DNA from: an uncultured Psychroserpens sp.
GTDB lineage: Bacteria > Bacteroidota > Bacteroidia > Flavobacteriales > Flavobacteriaceae
Direction of reading: 5' to 3'
Assembly: GCF_947492715.1 (NCBI RefSeq)
Contig: NZ_CANLNS010000003.1
Coordinates: 186,001 to 250,000, forward strand
Length of the DNA: 64,000 nt
The notes beneath the pieces are model-generated. The model had not been told where the DNA came from and searched no databases. It saw only the letters and a program-made list of their open reading frames with translations. Both the position numbers and the translations under genes were made by a program. Positions 1 through 7,381 of this stretch are shown piece by piece. How positions within the stretch are numbered: position 1 is the first letter of the stretch; each line of letters starts with the position of its first letter.

Positions 1-358
1 AGAACGAGACATCCTTATTGGCTTTTTGAAATTTTTTAGCTGCCTTTTCGGTTAGACGTAAAGATTTAAAAATATACAGTGCTAAGAATGAAATAGCGAA
101 GAGTCCAAGAATCCATAAAGGTTTATTTAAAAAGTGTAACCAAATATGATCTAGACGTTTTCCGTTTAAGATAAATGGTATAATTACGATAATCGTTAGA
201 CAGATTAAAATGAGTCCGGTTTGTCTAAATACTAGAATTTTTGAGCTGGGTTGCTCTATAAGTAATTGTCTTGCTTTTTTTCCATTCCAAATAGCGTAAG
301 CAGGAAATATAATGCCAACAATTAGTGCAGCTATTGTATATAAGTATAGACTTGACAT
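1..358 (-). CDS. Membrane protein, C-terminus cut by window edge (possibly CPBP/CAAX protease family)
   Basis: The first 119 codons of a leftward gene can be read from an ATG at 358, one base after the stop of the AraC gene upstream of it, so the two are probably co-transcribed. The protein begins with a hydrophobic segment (residues 4-22), then a basic loop with GKKARQ, a second segment (about 47-64) and a third (about 80-97). It ends with a Lys/Ala-rich stretch where the window stops. This order of helices resembles the N-terminal part of CPBP intramembrane proteases of Flavobacteriia. The catalytic motifs (EExxxR and two His) would lie outside the window, so the family is a guess. It is certainly an integral membrane protein. 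Confidence 0.55.
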   Translation of the reverse strand, partial: MSSLYLYTIAALIVGIIFPAYAIWNGKKARQLLIEQPSSKILVFRQTGLILICLTIIVIIPFILNGKRLDHIWLHFLNKPLWILGLFAISFLALYIFKSLRLTEKAAKKFQKANKDVSF

Positions 359-359
359 A

Positions 360-959
360 TTACATAGAATTTAAAAGTGTTCTCCAAATTTTTTGATCTT
401 CTGCAATTATAAATTTGTTTTTTATAGTGTTCTCATCCTGCGGAACACTATTAATCTTAGGCATAATAGATAGTACCTTTGCTTTTTTAATGTCTTCATC
501 AGAGTAGCCTTTATGTTTTAGATCTTCTTTAAGATTATGTACCAAGCCCTCAATATGTTCTTTAATGTCCTCTATTGTATCAACCTCAAATGTTTTAATG
601 ATAAAGCCCTCTGGTCCAATATTTAGTAATGTTTTAATTTTTTGGGCAATAGCTTTCAAATCATCTGGAGCAATGAAATAATGTTTTTTAAAGGCTCTTG
701 TAAAGGTTTCATAGTCACTATAACCAAAAATTTCGGTCAACTCATGAACTTTATGAGTACCAGAAAGGAGTAAGGTATAGGCTTTACGCATTTTAATCTC
801 TTCTATAAATTCAAAGGGTGTTCTTCCTGTTTCTTTTTTGAAAACACGATGAAAATAACTAGGAGACATGCATGATATCTGAGCTAAGTCATTTAGCGCT
901 AGCTTTGAAGATAAATGACTTTCTATATGGTCTAATACTTTGCCTATTCGTGCATCCAT
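360..959 (-). CDS. AraC-family transcriptional regulator
   Basis: 199 aa. The N-terminal 100 residues form a double helix-turn-helix AraC/XylS DNA-binding domain: the first HTH is around ALNDLAQISCMSPSYFHRVF (21-40) and the second around the IFGYSDYETFTRAFKKH stretch (78-94). Having the DNA-binding domain first and an unassigned roughly 90-residue domain after it is the reverse of classical AraC. This order occurs in small SoxS/Rob-like regulators with a C-terminal ligand-binding tail such as GyrI-like domains. The tail here is Lys/Asp/Glu-rich and not recognised. The stop lies one base from the ATG of the membrane protein downstream, which makes that gene a likely target or partner. Confidence 0.85.
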   Translation of the reverse strand: MDARIGKVLDHIESHLSSKLALNDLAQISCMSPSYFHRVFKKETGRTPFEFIEEIKMRKAYTLLLSGTHKVHELTEIFGYSDYETFTRAFKKHYFIAPDDLKAIAQKIKTLLNIGPEGFIIKTFEVDTIEDIKEHIEGLVHNLKEDLKHKGYSDEDIKKAKVLSIMPKINSVPQDENTIKNKFIIAEDQKIWRTLLNSM

Positions 960-1069
960 AAATCAAAAGTAAGGAAATGTTGGAGGAGGCTGTATGACAA
1001 ATCTTGCATTAATTTGTTGCTTTTTAAGGCTTAATTAAGCTCATATAATAGAAAAAGTATTAAAGGTCG

Positions 1070-1077
1070 TAACTTTG
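1070..1077 (+). promoter_or_regulatory. Putative -7 element for era
   Basis: TAACTTTG matches the Bacteroidota sigma-ABfr -7 consensus TAnnTTTG and lies 22 bp before the era start codon. No clean TTTG -33 element is visible at 19-20 bp spacing, so this is a -7-only prediction. Confidence 0.45.
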
Positions 1078-1099
1078 TAGCCTATTTAAATTAAAAAGA

Positions 1100-1984
1100 A
1101 TGAGTCACAAAGCAGGTTTTGTAAACATAATAGGTAATCCAAATGTTGGAAAGTCCACTTTAATGAATGCTTTTATCGGTGAGAAATTATCCATTATTAC
1201 ATCTAAGGCACAAACCACAAGGCATCGTATTTTAGGGATCGTAAATGGCGATAATTTTCAAGTCATTTTAAGTGATACTCCAGGAATTATAAAACCAGCT
1301 TATGAGTTGCAGGAGTCAATGATGGATTTTGTGAAATCGGCTTTTGAAGATGCAGATGTGCTTATTTATATGGTTGAAATAGGAGAAAAAGAGCTTAAGG
1401 ATGAAGCCTTTTTTAAGAAGATTACCAATTCTAAAATTCCAGTATTACTACTTTTAAATAAGATAGATAAATCAGATCAACAGCAGTTAGAGGCACAAGT
1501 TCAAATCTGGTCTGAAAAAGTGCCCAATGCCGAAATTTTTCCAATTTCAGCCTTAGAAGGTTTTAATGTTACTGAAGTTTTTAATAGAATTATTGAGCTA
1601 TTGCCTGCTTCACCAGCCTTTTATCCAAAAGATCAGCTAACAGATAAGCCAGAACGCTTTTTTGTTAATGAAACCATTAGAGAGAAAATTTTGATGCACT
1701 ATAAAAAGGAGATTCCTTATGCTGTTGAAATTGATACAGAAGAGTTTTTTGAGGAAGATAAAATCATTAGAATGCGATCTGTAATTATGGTAGAACGTAA
1801 CACACAAAAGGGGATAATTATTGGTCATAAAGGAAGTGCCCTTAAGCGTGTAGGTATTGAAGCTAGAAAGGATTTAGAACAATTTTTCGGCAAACAGGTT
1901 CATCTTGAATTATATGTTAAAGTGAACAAAAATTGGAGAAGTGATCAACGTCAACTTAAACGTTTTGGTTACAATCAAAAATAA
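1100..1984 (+). CDS. era: GTPase Era (30S ribosome assembly)
   Basis: 294 aa, the usual length for Era. Era binds the 3' end of 16S rRNA and helps late 30S maturation. The P-loop GNPNVGKST (12-20), the DTPG switch II motif and the NKID base-recognition motif mark the GTPase domain. A KH RNA-binding domain begins near residue 238 with GIIIGHKGSALKRVG. A TAnnTTTG -7 box lies directly upstream. The next ribosome GTPase gene, der, lies 670 bp downstream with one convergent small gene between them, an arrangement I believe is common in Flavobacteriia. Confidence 0.98.
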   Translation: MSHKAGFVNIIGNPNVGKSTLMNAFIGEKLSIITSKAQTTRHRILGIVNGDNFQVILSDTPGIIKPAYELQESMMDFVKSAFEDADVLIYMVEIGEKELKDEAFFKKITNSKIPVLLLLNKIDKSDQQQLEAQVQIWSEKVPNAEIFPISALEGFNVTEVFNRIIELLPASPAFYPKDQLTDKPERFFVNETIREKILMHYKKEIPYAVEIDTEEFFEEDKIIRMRSVIMVERNTQKGIIIGHKGSALKRVGIEARKDLEQFFGKQVHLELYVKVNKNWRSDQRQLKRFGYNQK

Positions 1985-1985
1985 G

Positions 1986-2504
1986 TTAAACTTCGGCATG
2001 GATATTTTTATTTCTGAGGGTATCGCGCATAAAATGATGTAATTCGTGCATTTGATTCATACCTGTTTTTTTACCCAATCGGCCACCAAAATATAAAACA
2101 AACCATATAACAATCATAAGTAAGGTGACAAACAGTTGTATGGCGTAGTCGTTACCTAGAGACCAGTTTACATAAGACCAAATTCCAAATCCAATAAATA
2201 ACCCTGCTACTACAAAATGAAAGAACATAAACATGGTCCAAACAGTAGGGTTTGGTCCAAAGAGACCATAAATAATACTGCCACTAGCAGCTTCATTCTT
2301 GTTAATTTCTAAATGTAACTGAGGCGACCAAAAGTGTTGTTTTACTTTTGGGATTTTAATAAATACATGGTCATCTATTCGAGATACGATAAAGTCCGAT
2401 TGAGACGTTTTAGTATCTTCAAAGAGTTTCAAGAGCATTTCATGATCCTCCTTAAGGGGGAACTTAAAACGCGGTCGTAATACAATTTCGTTAGTAGTAG
2501 ACAT
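1986..2504 (-). CDS. Two-helix membrane protein between era and der, function unknown
   Basis: 172 aa, convergent with era (1 bp between the stops). The N-terminal ~90 residues are soluble and include the IKIPKVKQHFWSPQLHLEI stretch. Two hydrophobic segments follow (about 92-111 and 121-141), and then a His-rich tail with MHELHHFMRD. I do not recognise a characterised family. Homologues in this position are sometimes labelled GTP-binding protein, but no P-loop is visible here, so that name would be misleading. A membrane-anchored sensor or scaffold is possible. Existence as a gene is well supported by codon use and by its clean fit between the neighbours. Confidence 0.8.
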   Translation of the reverse strand: MSTTNEIVLRPRFKFPLKEDHEMLLKLFEDTKTSQSDFIVSRIDDHVFIKIPKVKQHFWSPQLHLEINKNEAASGSIIYGLFGPNPTVWTMFMFFHFVVAGLFIGFGIWSYVNWSLGNDYAIQLFVTLLMIVIWFVLYFGGRLGKKTGMNQMHELHHFMRDTLRNKNIHAEV

Positions 2505-2603
2505 GTTGCATTGAAATAGTATTTCAAATTACTATTTTTTATTCAAACAGACCTTATAATTAAGGTTTAACGTAAAATTCGTACGACCTCAGTAGTTATT
2601 TAG

Positions 2604-2611
2604 TATCTTTG
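2604..2611 (+). promoter_or_regulatory. Putative -7 element for der
   Basis: TATCTTTG is a perfect match to the Bacteroidota -7 consensus TAnnTTTG and lies 43 bp before the der ATG. No good -33 TTTG is seen at the expected spacing. Confidence 0.5.
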
Positions 2612-2654
2612 CAGCCGCTTACAGGATATGTAATGCAGATAAAATATAAAAGTT

Positions 2655-3965
2655 ATGAGTAATATAGTTGCTATTGTAGGAAGACCAAATGTAGGGAAGT
2701 CTACTTTTTTTAATCGCTTGATACAGCGACGAGAAGCCATCGTAGATGCCGTTAGTGGTGTAACCAGAGATCGTCACTACGGAAAAAGTGATTGGAATGG
2801 AAAGGAGTTTTCTTTAATTGATACAGGAGGCTATGTTAAGGGAAGTGATGATGTTTTCGAAGCTGAAATTGATAAGCAAGTAGAGCTAGCAATTGAAGAA
2901 GCCGATGCTATAATTTTTATGGTAGATGTCGAAACGGGAGTGACAGGAATGGATGAAGATGTGGCGAGATTGCTCAGAAAAGTTGACAAACCTGTTTTTT
3001 TAGCTGTCAATAAGGTAGATAATAACAAACGTTCGGAAGATGCCGTCGAGTTTTATGCGCTTGGATTAGGTGAATATTATACCATAGCAAGTATAAATGG
3101 TAGCGGAACAGGTGACTTACTTGATGCTCTGGTAGAAGCGTTGCCCGAAAATGACGAAGATGAAAAGGAAGAAGATCAACTACCTAGGTTTGCTGTTGTA
3201 GGAAGACCTAACGCAGGAAAATCATCATTTATAAATGCCTTAATAGGTGAAGATCGTTACATTGTAACAGATATTGCTGGTACAACTAGAGATTCTATAG
3301 ATACTAAATACAACCGTTTCGGATTTGAATTTAATTTGGTAGATACCGCTGGGATTAGACGTAAATCAAAAGTCAAAGAAGATTTAGAGTTTTATTCAGT
3401 AATGAGAAGTGTTAGAGCTATTGAACATTGTGATGTATGTTTACTAGTCTTAGATGCTACAAGAGGCTTTGATGGTCAGGTTCAAAATATATTTTGGTTA
3501 GCAGAACGTAACCGTAAAGGTATTGTAATACTAGTTAATAAATGGGACCTTATCGAAAAGAACACACAATCTACAAGAGATTTTGAACGTGTGATTAGAA
3601 AGGAAATCGAACCATTTACAGATGTGCCCATCGTTTTTATTTCGGTATTGAATAAACAACGTATCTTTAAGGCTATCGAGACTGCTGTTGAGGTGTATGA
3701 AAATAGAACTAAGAAAATTAAGACGAGTAAACTTAATGAGGTTTTATTACCAATTATAGAAAACTATCCACCTCCAGCATATAAAGGTAAGTTTGTGAAA
3801 ATAAAATATATAATGCAATTGCCTACACCACAACCTCAGTTCGCTTTTTTCTGTAACCTACCGCAATATGTTAGAGATCCATATAAGCGTTTTCTAGAGA
3901 ATAATTTACGAGAACATTTCGATTTTAAAGGTGTACCTGTTAGTGTGTATATGAGAAAGAAGTAA
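2655..3965 (+). CDS. der: Ribosome biogenesis GTPase Der (EngA)
   Basis: 436 aa, full length. Two tandem GTPase domains are each marked by a P-loop (GRPNVGKST at 9-17, GRPNAGKSS from about 183) with DTGG/DTAG switch motifs and NKVD/NKWD specificity motifs. The C-terminal ~90 residues form the KH-like domain ending in YMRKK. The tandem domains are unique to Der, which is needed for 50S subunit maturation. The linker between the domains is rich in acidic residues ([10 protein letters not shown]). A secreted lectin-like gene starts 12 bp after the stop on the same strand and could be read through. Confidence 0.98.
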   Translation: MSNIVAIVGRPNVGKSTFFNRLIQRREAIVDAVSGVTRDRHYGKSDWNGKEFSLIDTGGYVKGSDDVFEAEIDKQVELAIEEADAIIFMVDVETGVTGMDEDVARLLRKVDKPVFLAVNKVDNNKRSEDAVEFYALGLGEYYTIASINGSGTGDLLDALVEALPENDEDEKEEDQLPRFAVVGRPNAGKSSFINALIGEDRYIVTDIAGTTRDSIDTKYNRFGFEFNLVDTAGIRRKSKVKEDLEFYSVMRSVRAIEHCDVCLLVLDATRGFDGQVQNIFWLAERNRKGIVILVNKWDLIEKNTQSTRDFERVIRKEIEPFTDVPIVFISVLNKQRIFKAIETAVEVYENRTKKIKTSKLNEVLLPIIENYPPPAYKGKFVKIKYIMQLPTPQPQFAFFCNLPQYVRDPYKRFLENNLREHFDFKGVPVSVYMRKK

Positions 3966-3977
3966 TTTGTTAAAAGG

Positions 3978-6416
3978 ATGAGAACCAAGGTGTTTTTTGT
4001 GTTGATACTTATATTCGGTTATTCTGAATATGGTTTTGCACAAAATGCCCCTCCAGTAATTACAGTAGAAGGAAACCAAGAGTTTTGCGGAAACGCTCCA
4101 ATGAACATTGTGACGAGCGTAAGTATAACAGATGCTGATGCTGGTGATACTACTTTAGAAAATGTATTTATTCAAATTTCCGAAGGTTATACCATAAATC
4201 AAGATCTTCTAGTTTTAAATGGCATCTATCCAAATATTACATCAAGTTGGTTAGTTCAAGAAGGTAAACTAACCTTAGAAGGACCTGCAAGTTTTACCGA
4301 ATTTATCGATGCGATAAGTAATGTCACATTTCAAACAACACAAACTAATTTCACTCAAGATAAATCGTTTTCGATTAACTTAGGAGATGCTAATTATTTA
4401 CCGTCTACAGGACATTATTATTTGTATGTATCTAGCGATGGTATAACATGGACAGCAGCTCGTGATGCCGCCGAGAATTTAGACTATTTTGGATTACAAG
4501 GATATTTAGCGACCTTGACATCTGAAGAAGAATCGACGTTTGCAGGAGAGCAAAGTCCAGGAACAGGGTGGATTGGTGCTAGTGACGTTGGAGTTGAAAG
4601 TACATGGAGATGGGAAACTGGTCCCGAAGCTGGTACCGTTTTTTGGATGGGCACAGCAAATGGCCAACCTGTTAATGGAGAATACTCATTTTGGAATAAT
4701 GGTGAGCCAAATAATTTTGGAAATGAAGATTATGCGCATATAACAGATCCAAGTATTGGGAATATAGGATCATGGAATGACTTACCTAATGCTGGAGATC
4801 CAGCGGGACCTGGGAATCCCTATTATCCTAGAGGTTTTTTTGTTGAGTTTGGAGGAATGCCAGGAGATCCTGTCGTGAATTTATCGGCCAGTTCTATTAT
4901 TATAACACCAAAAATGACTTTTGATGATACCATTGTAGTATGCAATGAAGGAGAGGTTAGCGTGAATATTAATGCCAATACAGATACTGTTCTTTGGTAT
5001 GAAACACCATCCTCAACAACGTTATTAAATGATGGGTTTACTTTTAGTGAATTCATAACAACTACTACAACGTATTGGGTACTACCTGTATTTGATGGTT
5101 GTGTAGGAGGGCCAAGAACGCCAATTACGGTTACAGTACCAGATGTGCCAGATGCAAATAATATTTCAATTACGCAGTGTGATGATAGTACTCAAGATGG
5201 TATTACATCGTTTAATATTGACAATGCTTTTGAGTTAATTACTGGCGGGATCATTAACAACAGGATTATAAATTATTTTGAAGATGTTAACTTGAATAAC
5301 GCGATTAACGGCAGTGATTATACAAATAGTTCCAATCCACAAATTATATATGCGCAAGTTATAGATATTCTAAATGGCTGTGCCAATATCGCAGAGGTAA
5401 CTCTAGAAGTGATTGTGTCGTCAAATGGTAGTTCTGCACTTATAGAAACTTGTGATGATTTGGTAGAAGATGGTTTTGTGTTTTTTGATTTGTCTGAAGC
5501 AAATAATCAAGTATTATCTGGTGCGCCACAAAACGCAACGGTTAGTTATTATGAAACTTATGATGATGCATCTTTAGAACTTAATGGCTTACCTAACGCA
5601 TATTTCAATACCATTCAAAATGAGCAAACAATATATGCCAGAATCAATAATGAAGGAGCGTGTTATGGGATTTCAGAAGTACTATTAAGAGTGAAACCAC
5701 TTCCTAATGTTAATACGATTGAAGAAGTGTATTACTGCTTAAACGACTTTCCAGAAACGATAACATTAAGTGGTGGTATTATAGATGGCATTCCAAATAA
5801 CTATTACTATAATTGGTCTACAGGAGAAACAACAATGGCTATTGAAATCAACGAAATTGGCTCATACTCGGTAGTAGTGACTGAGCCTGATGGTTGTGCA
5901 AATGAAAGAACCATAAATGTCATAGCGTCTAACGTGGCAACTATTGATAACGTTGAGGTTGAAGACGTATCTGCAAATAATTCGATAACCATATTGGTCT
6001 CTGGTGAAGGAGAGTACGACTATTCTATTACGAGCGTTAACGGTCCATATCAAAGTTCAAATACGTTTACAGATGTGGTTCCAGGTATTTATACGGTTTA
6101 TGTTAGAGATATAAAAAACAATTGTGGTGTTGCAACAGAGAATGTTTCTGTAATTGGTTATGCTAAATTTTTTACACCAAATAATGATGGTTACAACGAT
6201 ACCTGGAAACTCAAGGGAATTTCAGAACAGTTTCAGCCTAATAGTAAGGTTTTTATTTTTGATCGCTTCGGAAAATTGCTTTACACATTAAATTCACCAA
6301 TAGATGCATGGGATGGTACTTTTAAGGGGAATCCACTACCTGCTAGCGACTACTGGTTTTCTGCAACCTTAGAAGATGGCAGAACGTTTAAAAACCACTT
6401 CACGTTAAAGCGATAA
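3978..6416 (+). CDS. Secreted C-type-lectin-domain protein with T9SS type B sorting domain
   Basis: 812 aa. A signal peptide (1-22, ending GFAQ) is followed by a cadherin-like beta region and then a C-type lectin domain (about 145-290). That domain carries an EPN sugar/Ca-binding tripeptide near 243-245 and a WND motif (SWNDLP); in characterised lectins EPN favours mannose-type ligands. Several Ig-like or repeat segments with phrases such as QCDDSTQDGITSFNI follow. The last ~85 residues are the gliding-motility-associated type B T9SS sorting domain (FFTPNNDGYNDTW, FDRFGKLLY, DGTFKGNPLPASDYWF). The protein should be exported by Sec and then placed on or released from the cell surface by T9SS. 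The start is only 12 bp after der. The sugar ligand is inferred from the motif only. Confidence 0.9.
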   Translation: MRTKVFFVLILIFGYSEYGFAQNAPPVITVEGNQEFCGNAPMNIVTSVSITDADAGDTTLENVFIQISEGYTINQDLLVLNGIYPNITSSWLVQEGKLTLEGPASFTEFIDAISNVTFQTTQTNFTQDKSFSINLGDANYLPSTGHYYLYVSSDGITWTAARDAAENLDYFGLQGYLATLTSEEESTFAGEQSPGTGWIGASDVGVESTWRWETGPEAGTVFWMGTANGQPVNGEYSFWNNGEPNNFGNEDYAHITDPSIGNIGSWNDLPNAGDPAGPGNPYYPRGFFVEFGGMPGDPVVNLSASSIIITPKMTFDDTIVVCNEGEVSVNINANTDTVLWYETPSSTTLLNDGFTFSEFITTTTTYWVLPVFDGCVGGPRTPITVTVPDVPDANNISITQCDDSTQDGITSFNIDNAFELITGGIINNRIINYFEDVNLNNAINGSDYTNSSNPQIIYAQVIDILNGCANIAEVTLEVIVSSNGSSALIETCDDLVEDGFVFFDLSEANNQVLSGAPQNATVSYYETYDDASLELNGLPNAYFNTIQNEQTIYARINNEGACYGISEVLLRVKPLPNVNTIEEVYYCLNDFPETITLSGGIIDGIPNNYYYNWSTGETTMAIEINEIGSYSVVVTEPDGCANERTINVIASNVATIDNVEVEDVSANNSITILVSGEGEYDYSITSVNGPYQSSNTFTDVVPGIYTVYVRDIKNNCGVATENVSVIGYAKFFTPNNDGYNDTWKLKGISEQFQPNSKVFIFDRFGKLLYTLNSPIDAWDGTFKGNPLPASDYWFSATLEDGRTFKNHFTLKR

Positions 6417-6553
6417 TTTTAACTTTGTGTAAAATACTGATTTTTAACATGTTACAATTTAAATAGCAATTATTTTTGATAAAAAGTAAAGTAAAGTTTA
6501 CATTTTGTAAATTTTTGTTTACTTTTGAAATCTAATATTTAAATTAAATTATT

Positions 6554-7030
6554 ATGAAATCTAATTATTTACTTTCAAATAAATATAAAATTCCGGGATG
6601 GGGATTATTAGTTTCAGGACTAGTTTTGGGCGTATATTTAATAGTATCAGGAATGGAATCTGATATTCTAGAAACAAAAGTTTTAGCAATTTTAGGCGGA
6701 GGAAATGGTCTTTTTAGTAGTTCTAATACTGGTGCTGTTGGTGATTACTTTAGAATTATTGAAAACAGTGTTTTTGATGAAATTGTTGCATTAATGATCA
6801 TTATTGGTGGCTTATTTGTTGGCTTCTCAAAGGAAAAAGTAGAAGATGAATTTATTTATAAACTAAGAAAAGACTCTTTGGTATGGGCAATTATTCTAAA
6901 CTATATTGTATTAATTTTTGCTATCATTTTTGTTTACAATTTTTCATTTTTCAATATACTGGTCTATAATATGTTTACACCTTTGTTGTTTTTTATAATT
7001 AGATTTAATTTTTTAAAGCATAGATCATGA
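6554..7030 (+). CDS. Small polytopic membrane protein paired with an Xre regulator
   Basis: 158 aa with four predicted membrane helices (about 15-33, 76-92, 108-128 and 132-152) and a Gly/Ser-rich loop (GGGNGLFSSSNTG). No recognised enzymatic motif. Its last 4 bases overlap the ATG of the following Xre-type regulator, so the two are translationally coupled. Membrane protein plus a short YozG/Xre-type regulator is a recurring bacterial pair in which the membrane partner is thought to act as sensor or be the regulated product. TACTTTTG at 6520-6527 could be its -7 box. Confidence 0.75.
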   Translation: MKSNYLLSNKYKIPGWGLLVSGLVLGVYLIVSGMESDILETKVLAILGGGNGLFSSSNTGAVGDYFRIIENSVFDEIVALMIIIGGLFVGFSKEKVEDEFIYKLRKDSLVWAIILNYIVLIFAIIFVYNFSFFNILVYNMFTPLLFFIIRFNFLKHRS

Positions 7031-7227
7031 AGAACAATATAAAAATAGAACGGGCTCGACATGATATGACTCAAGGAGACTTGGCCGAAAAAATAGGCGT
7101 GAGTAGACAATCAATTAATGCTATTGAAAAAGGGAAATATGTGCCTTCAGCTTTATTGGCAATTAAAATAGCCAAACTATTCAAACTACCCGTAGAAGAA
7201 TTGTTCTTTCTAGAGGAAGGAGAATAA
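7027..7227 (+). CDS. Xre/Cro-type helix-turn-helix regulator (YozG-like)
   Basis: 66 aa that is almost entirely a Cro/C1-type HTH. ERARHDMTQGDLAEKIGVSR places the recognition helix around GVSRQSINAIEKGKY, followed by the usual LLAIKIAKLFKLPVEELFF helix pair. Its ATG overlaps the stop of the upstream membrane-protein gene by 4 bp (ATGA). Tiny Xre proteins of this kind typically autoregulate their two-gene operon. A toxin-antitoxin role is conceivable, but the upstream partner is a polytopic membrane protein rather than a known toxin fold. Confidence 0.85.
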   Translation: MKNNIKIERARHDMTQGDLAEKIGVSRQSINAIEKGKYVPSALLAIKIAKLFKLPVEELFFLEEGE

Positions 7228-7381
7228 ACTAAATTTTATAATAATATTAAGAAAATTCATACGAAAACAATATTATTTTCGTTTTGAAATTGATAAAAAA
7301 AATCATTTAACTATTTTTTTAGTTTTATAACTGTTTTTATAGTTATACTTGTAACGTATAAACCATCAATCAATCAACCAC

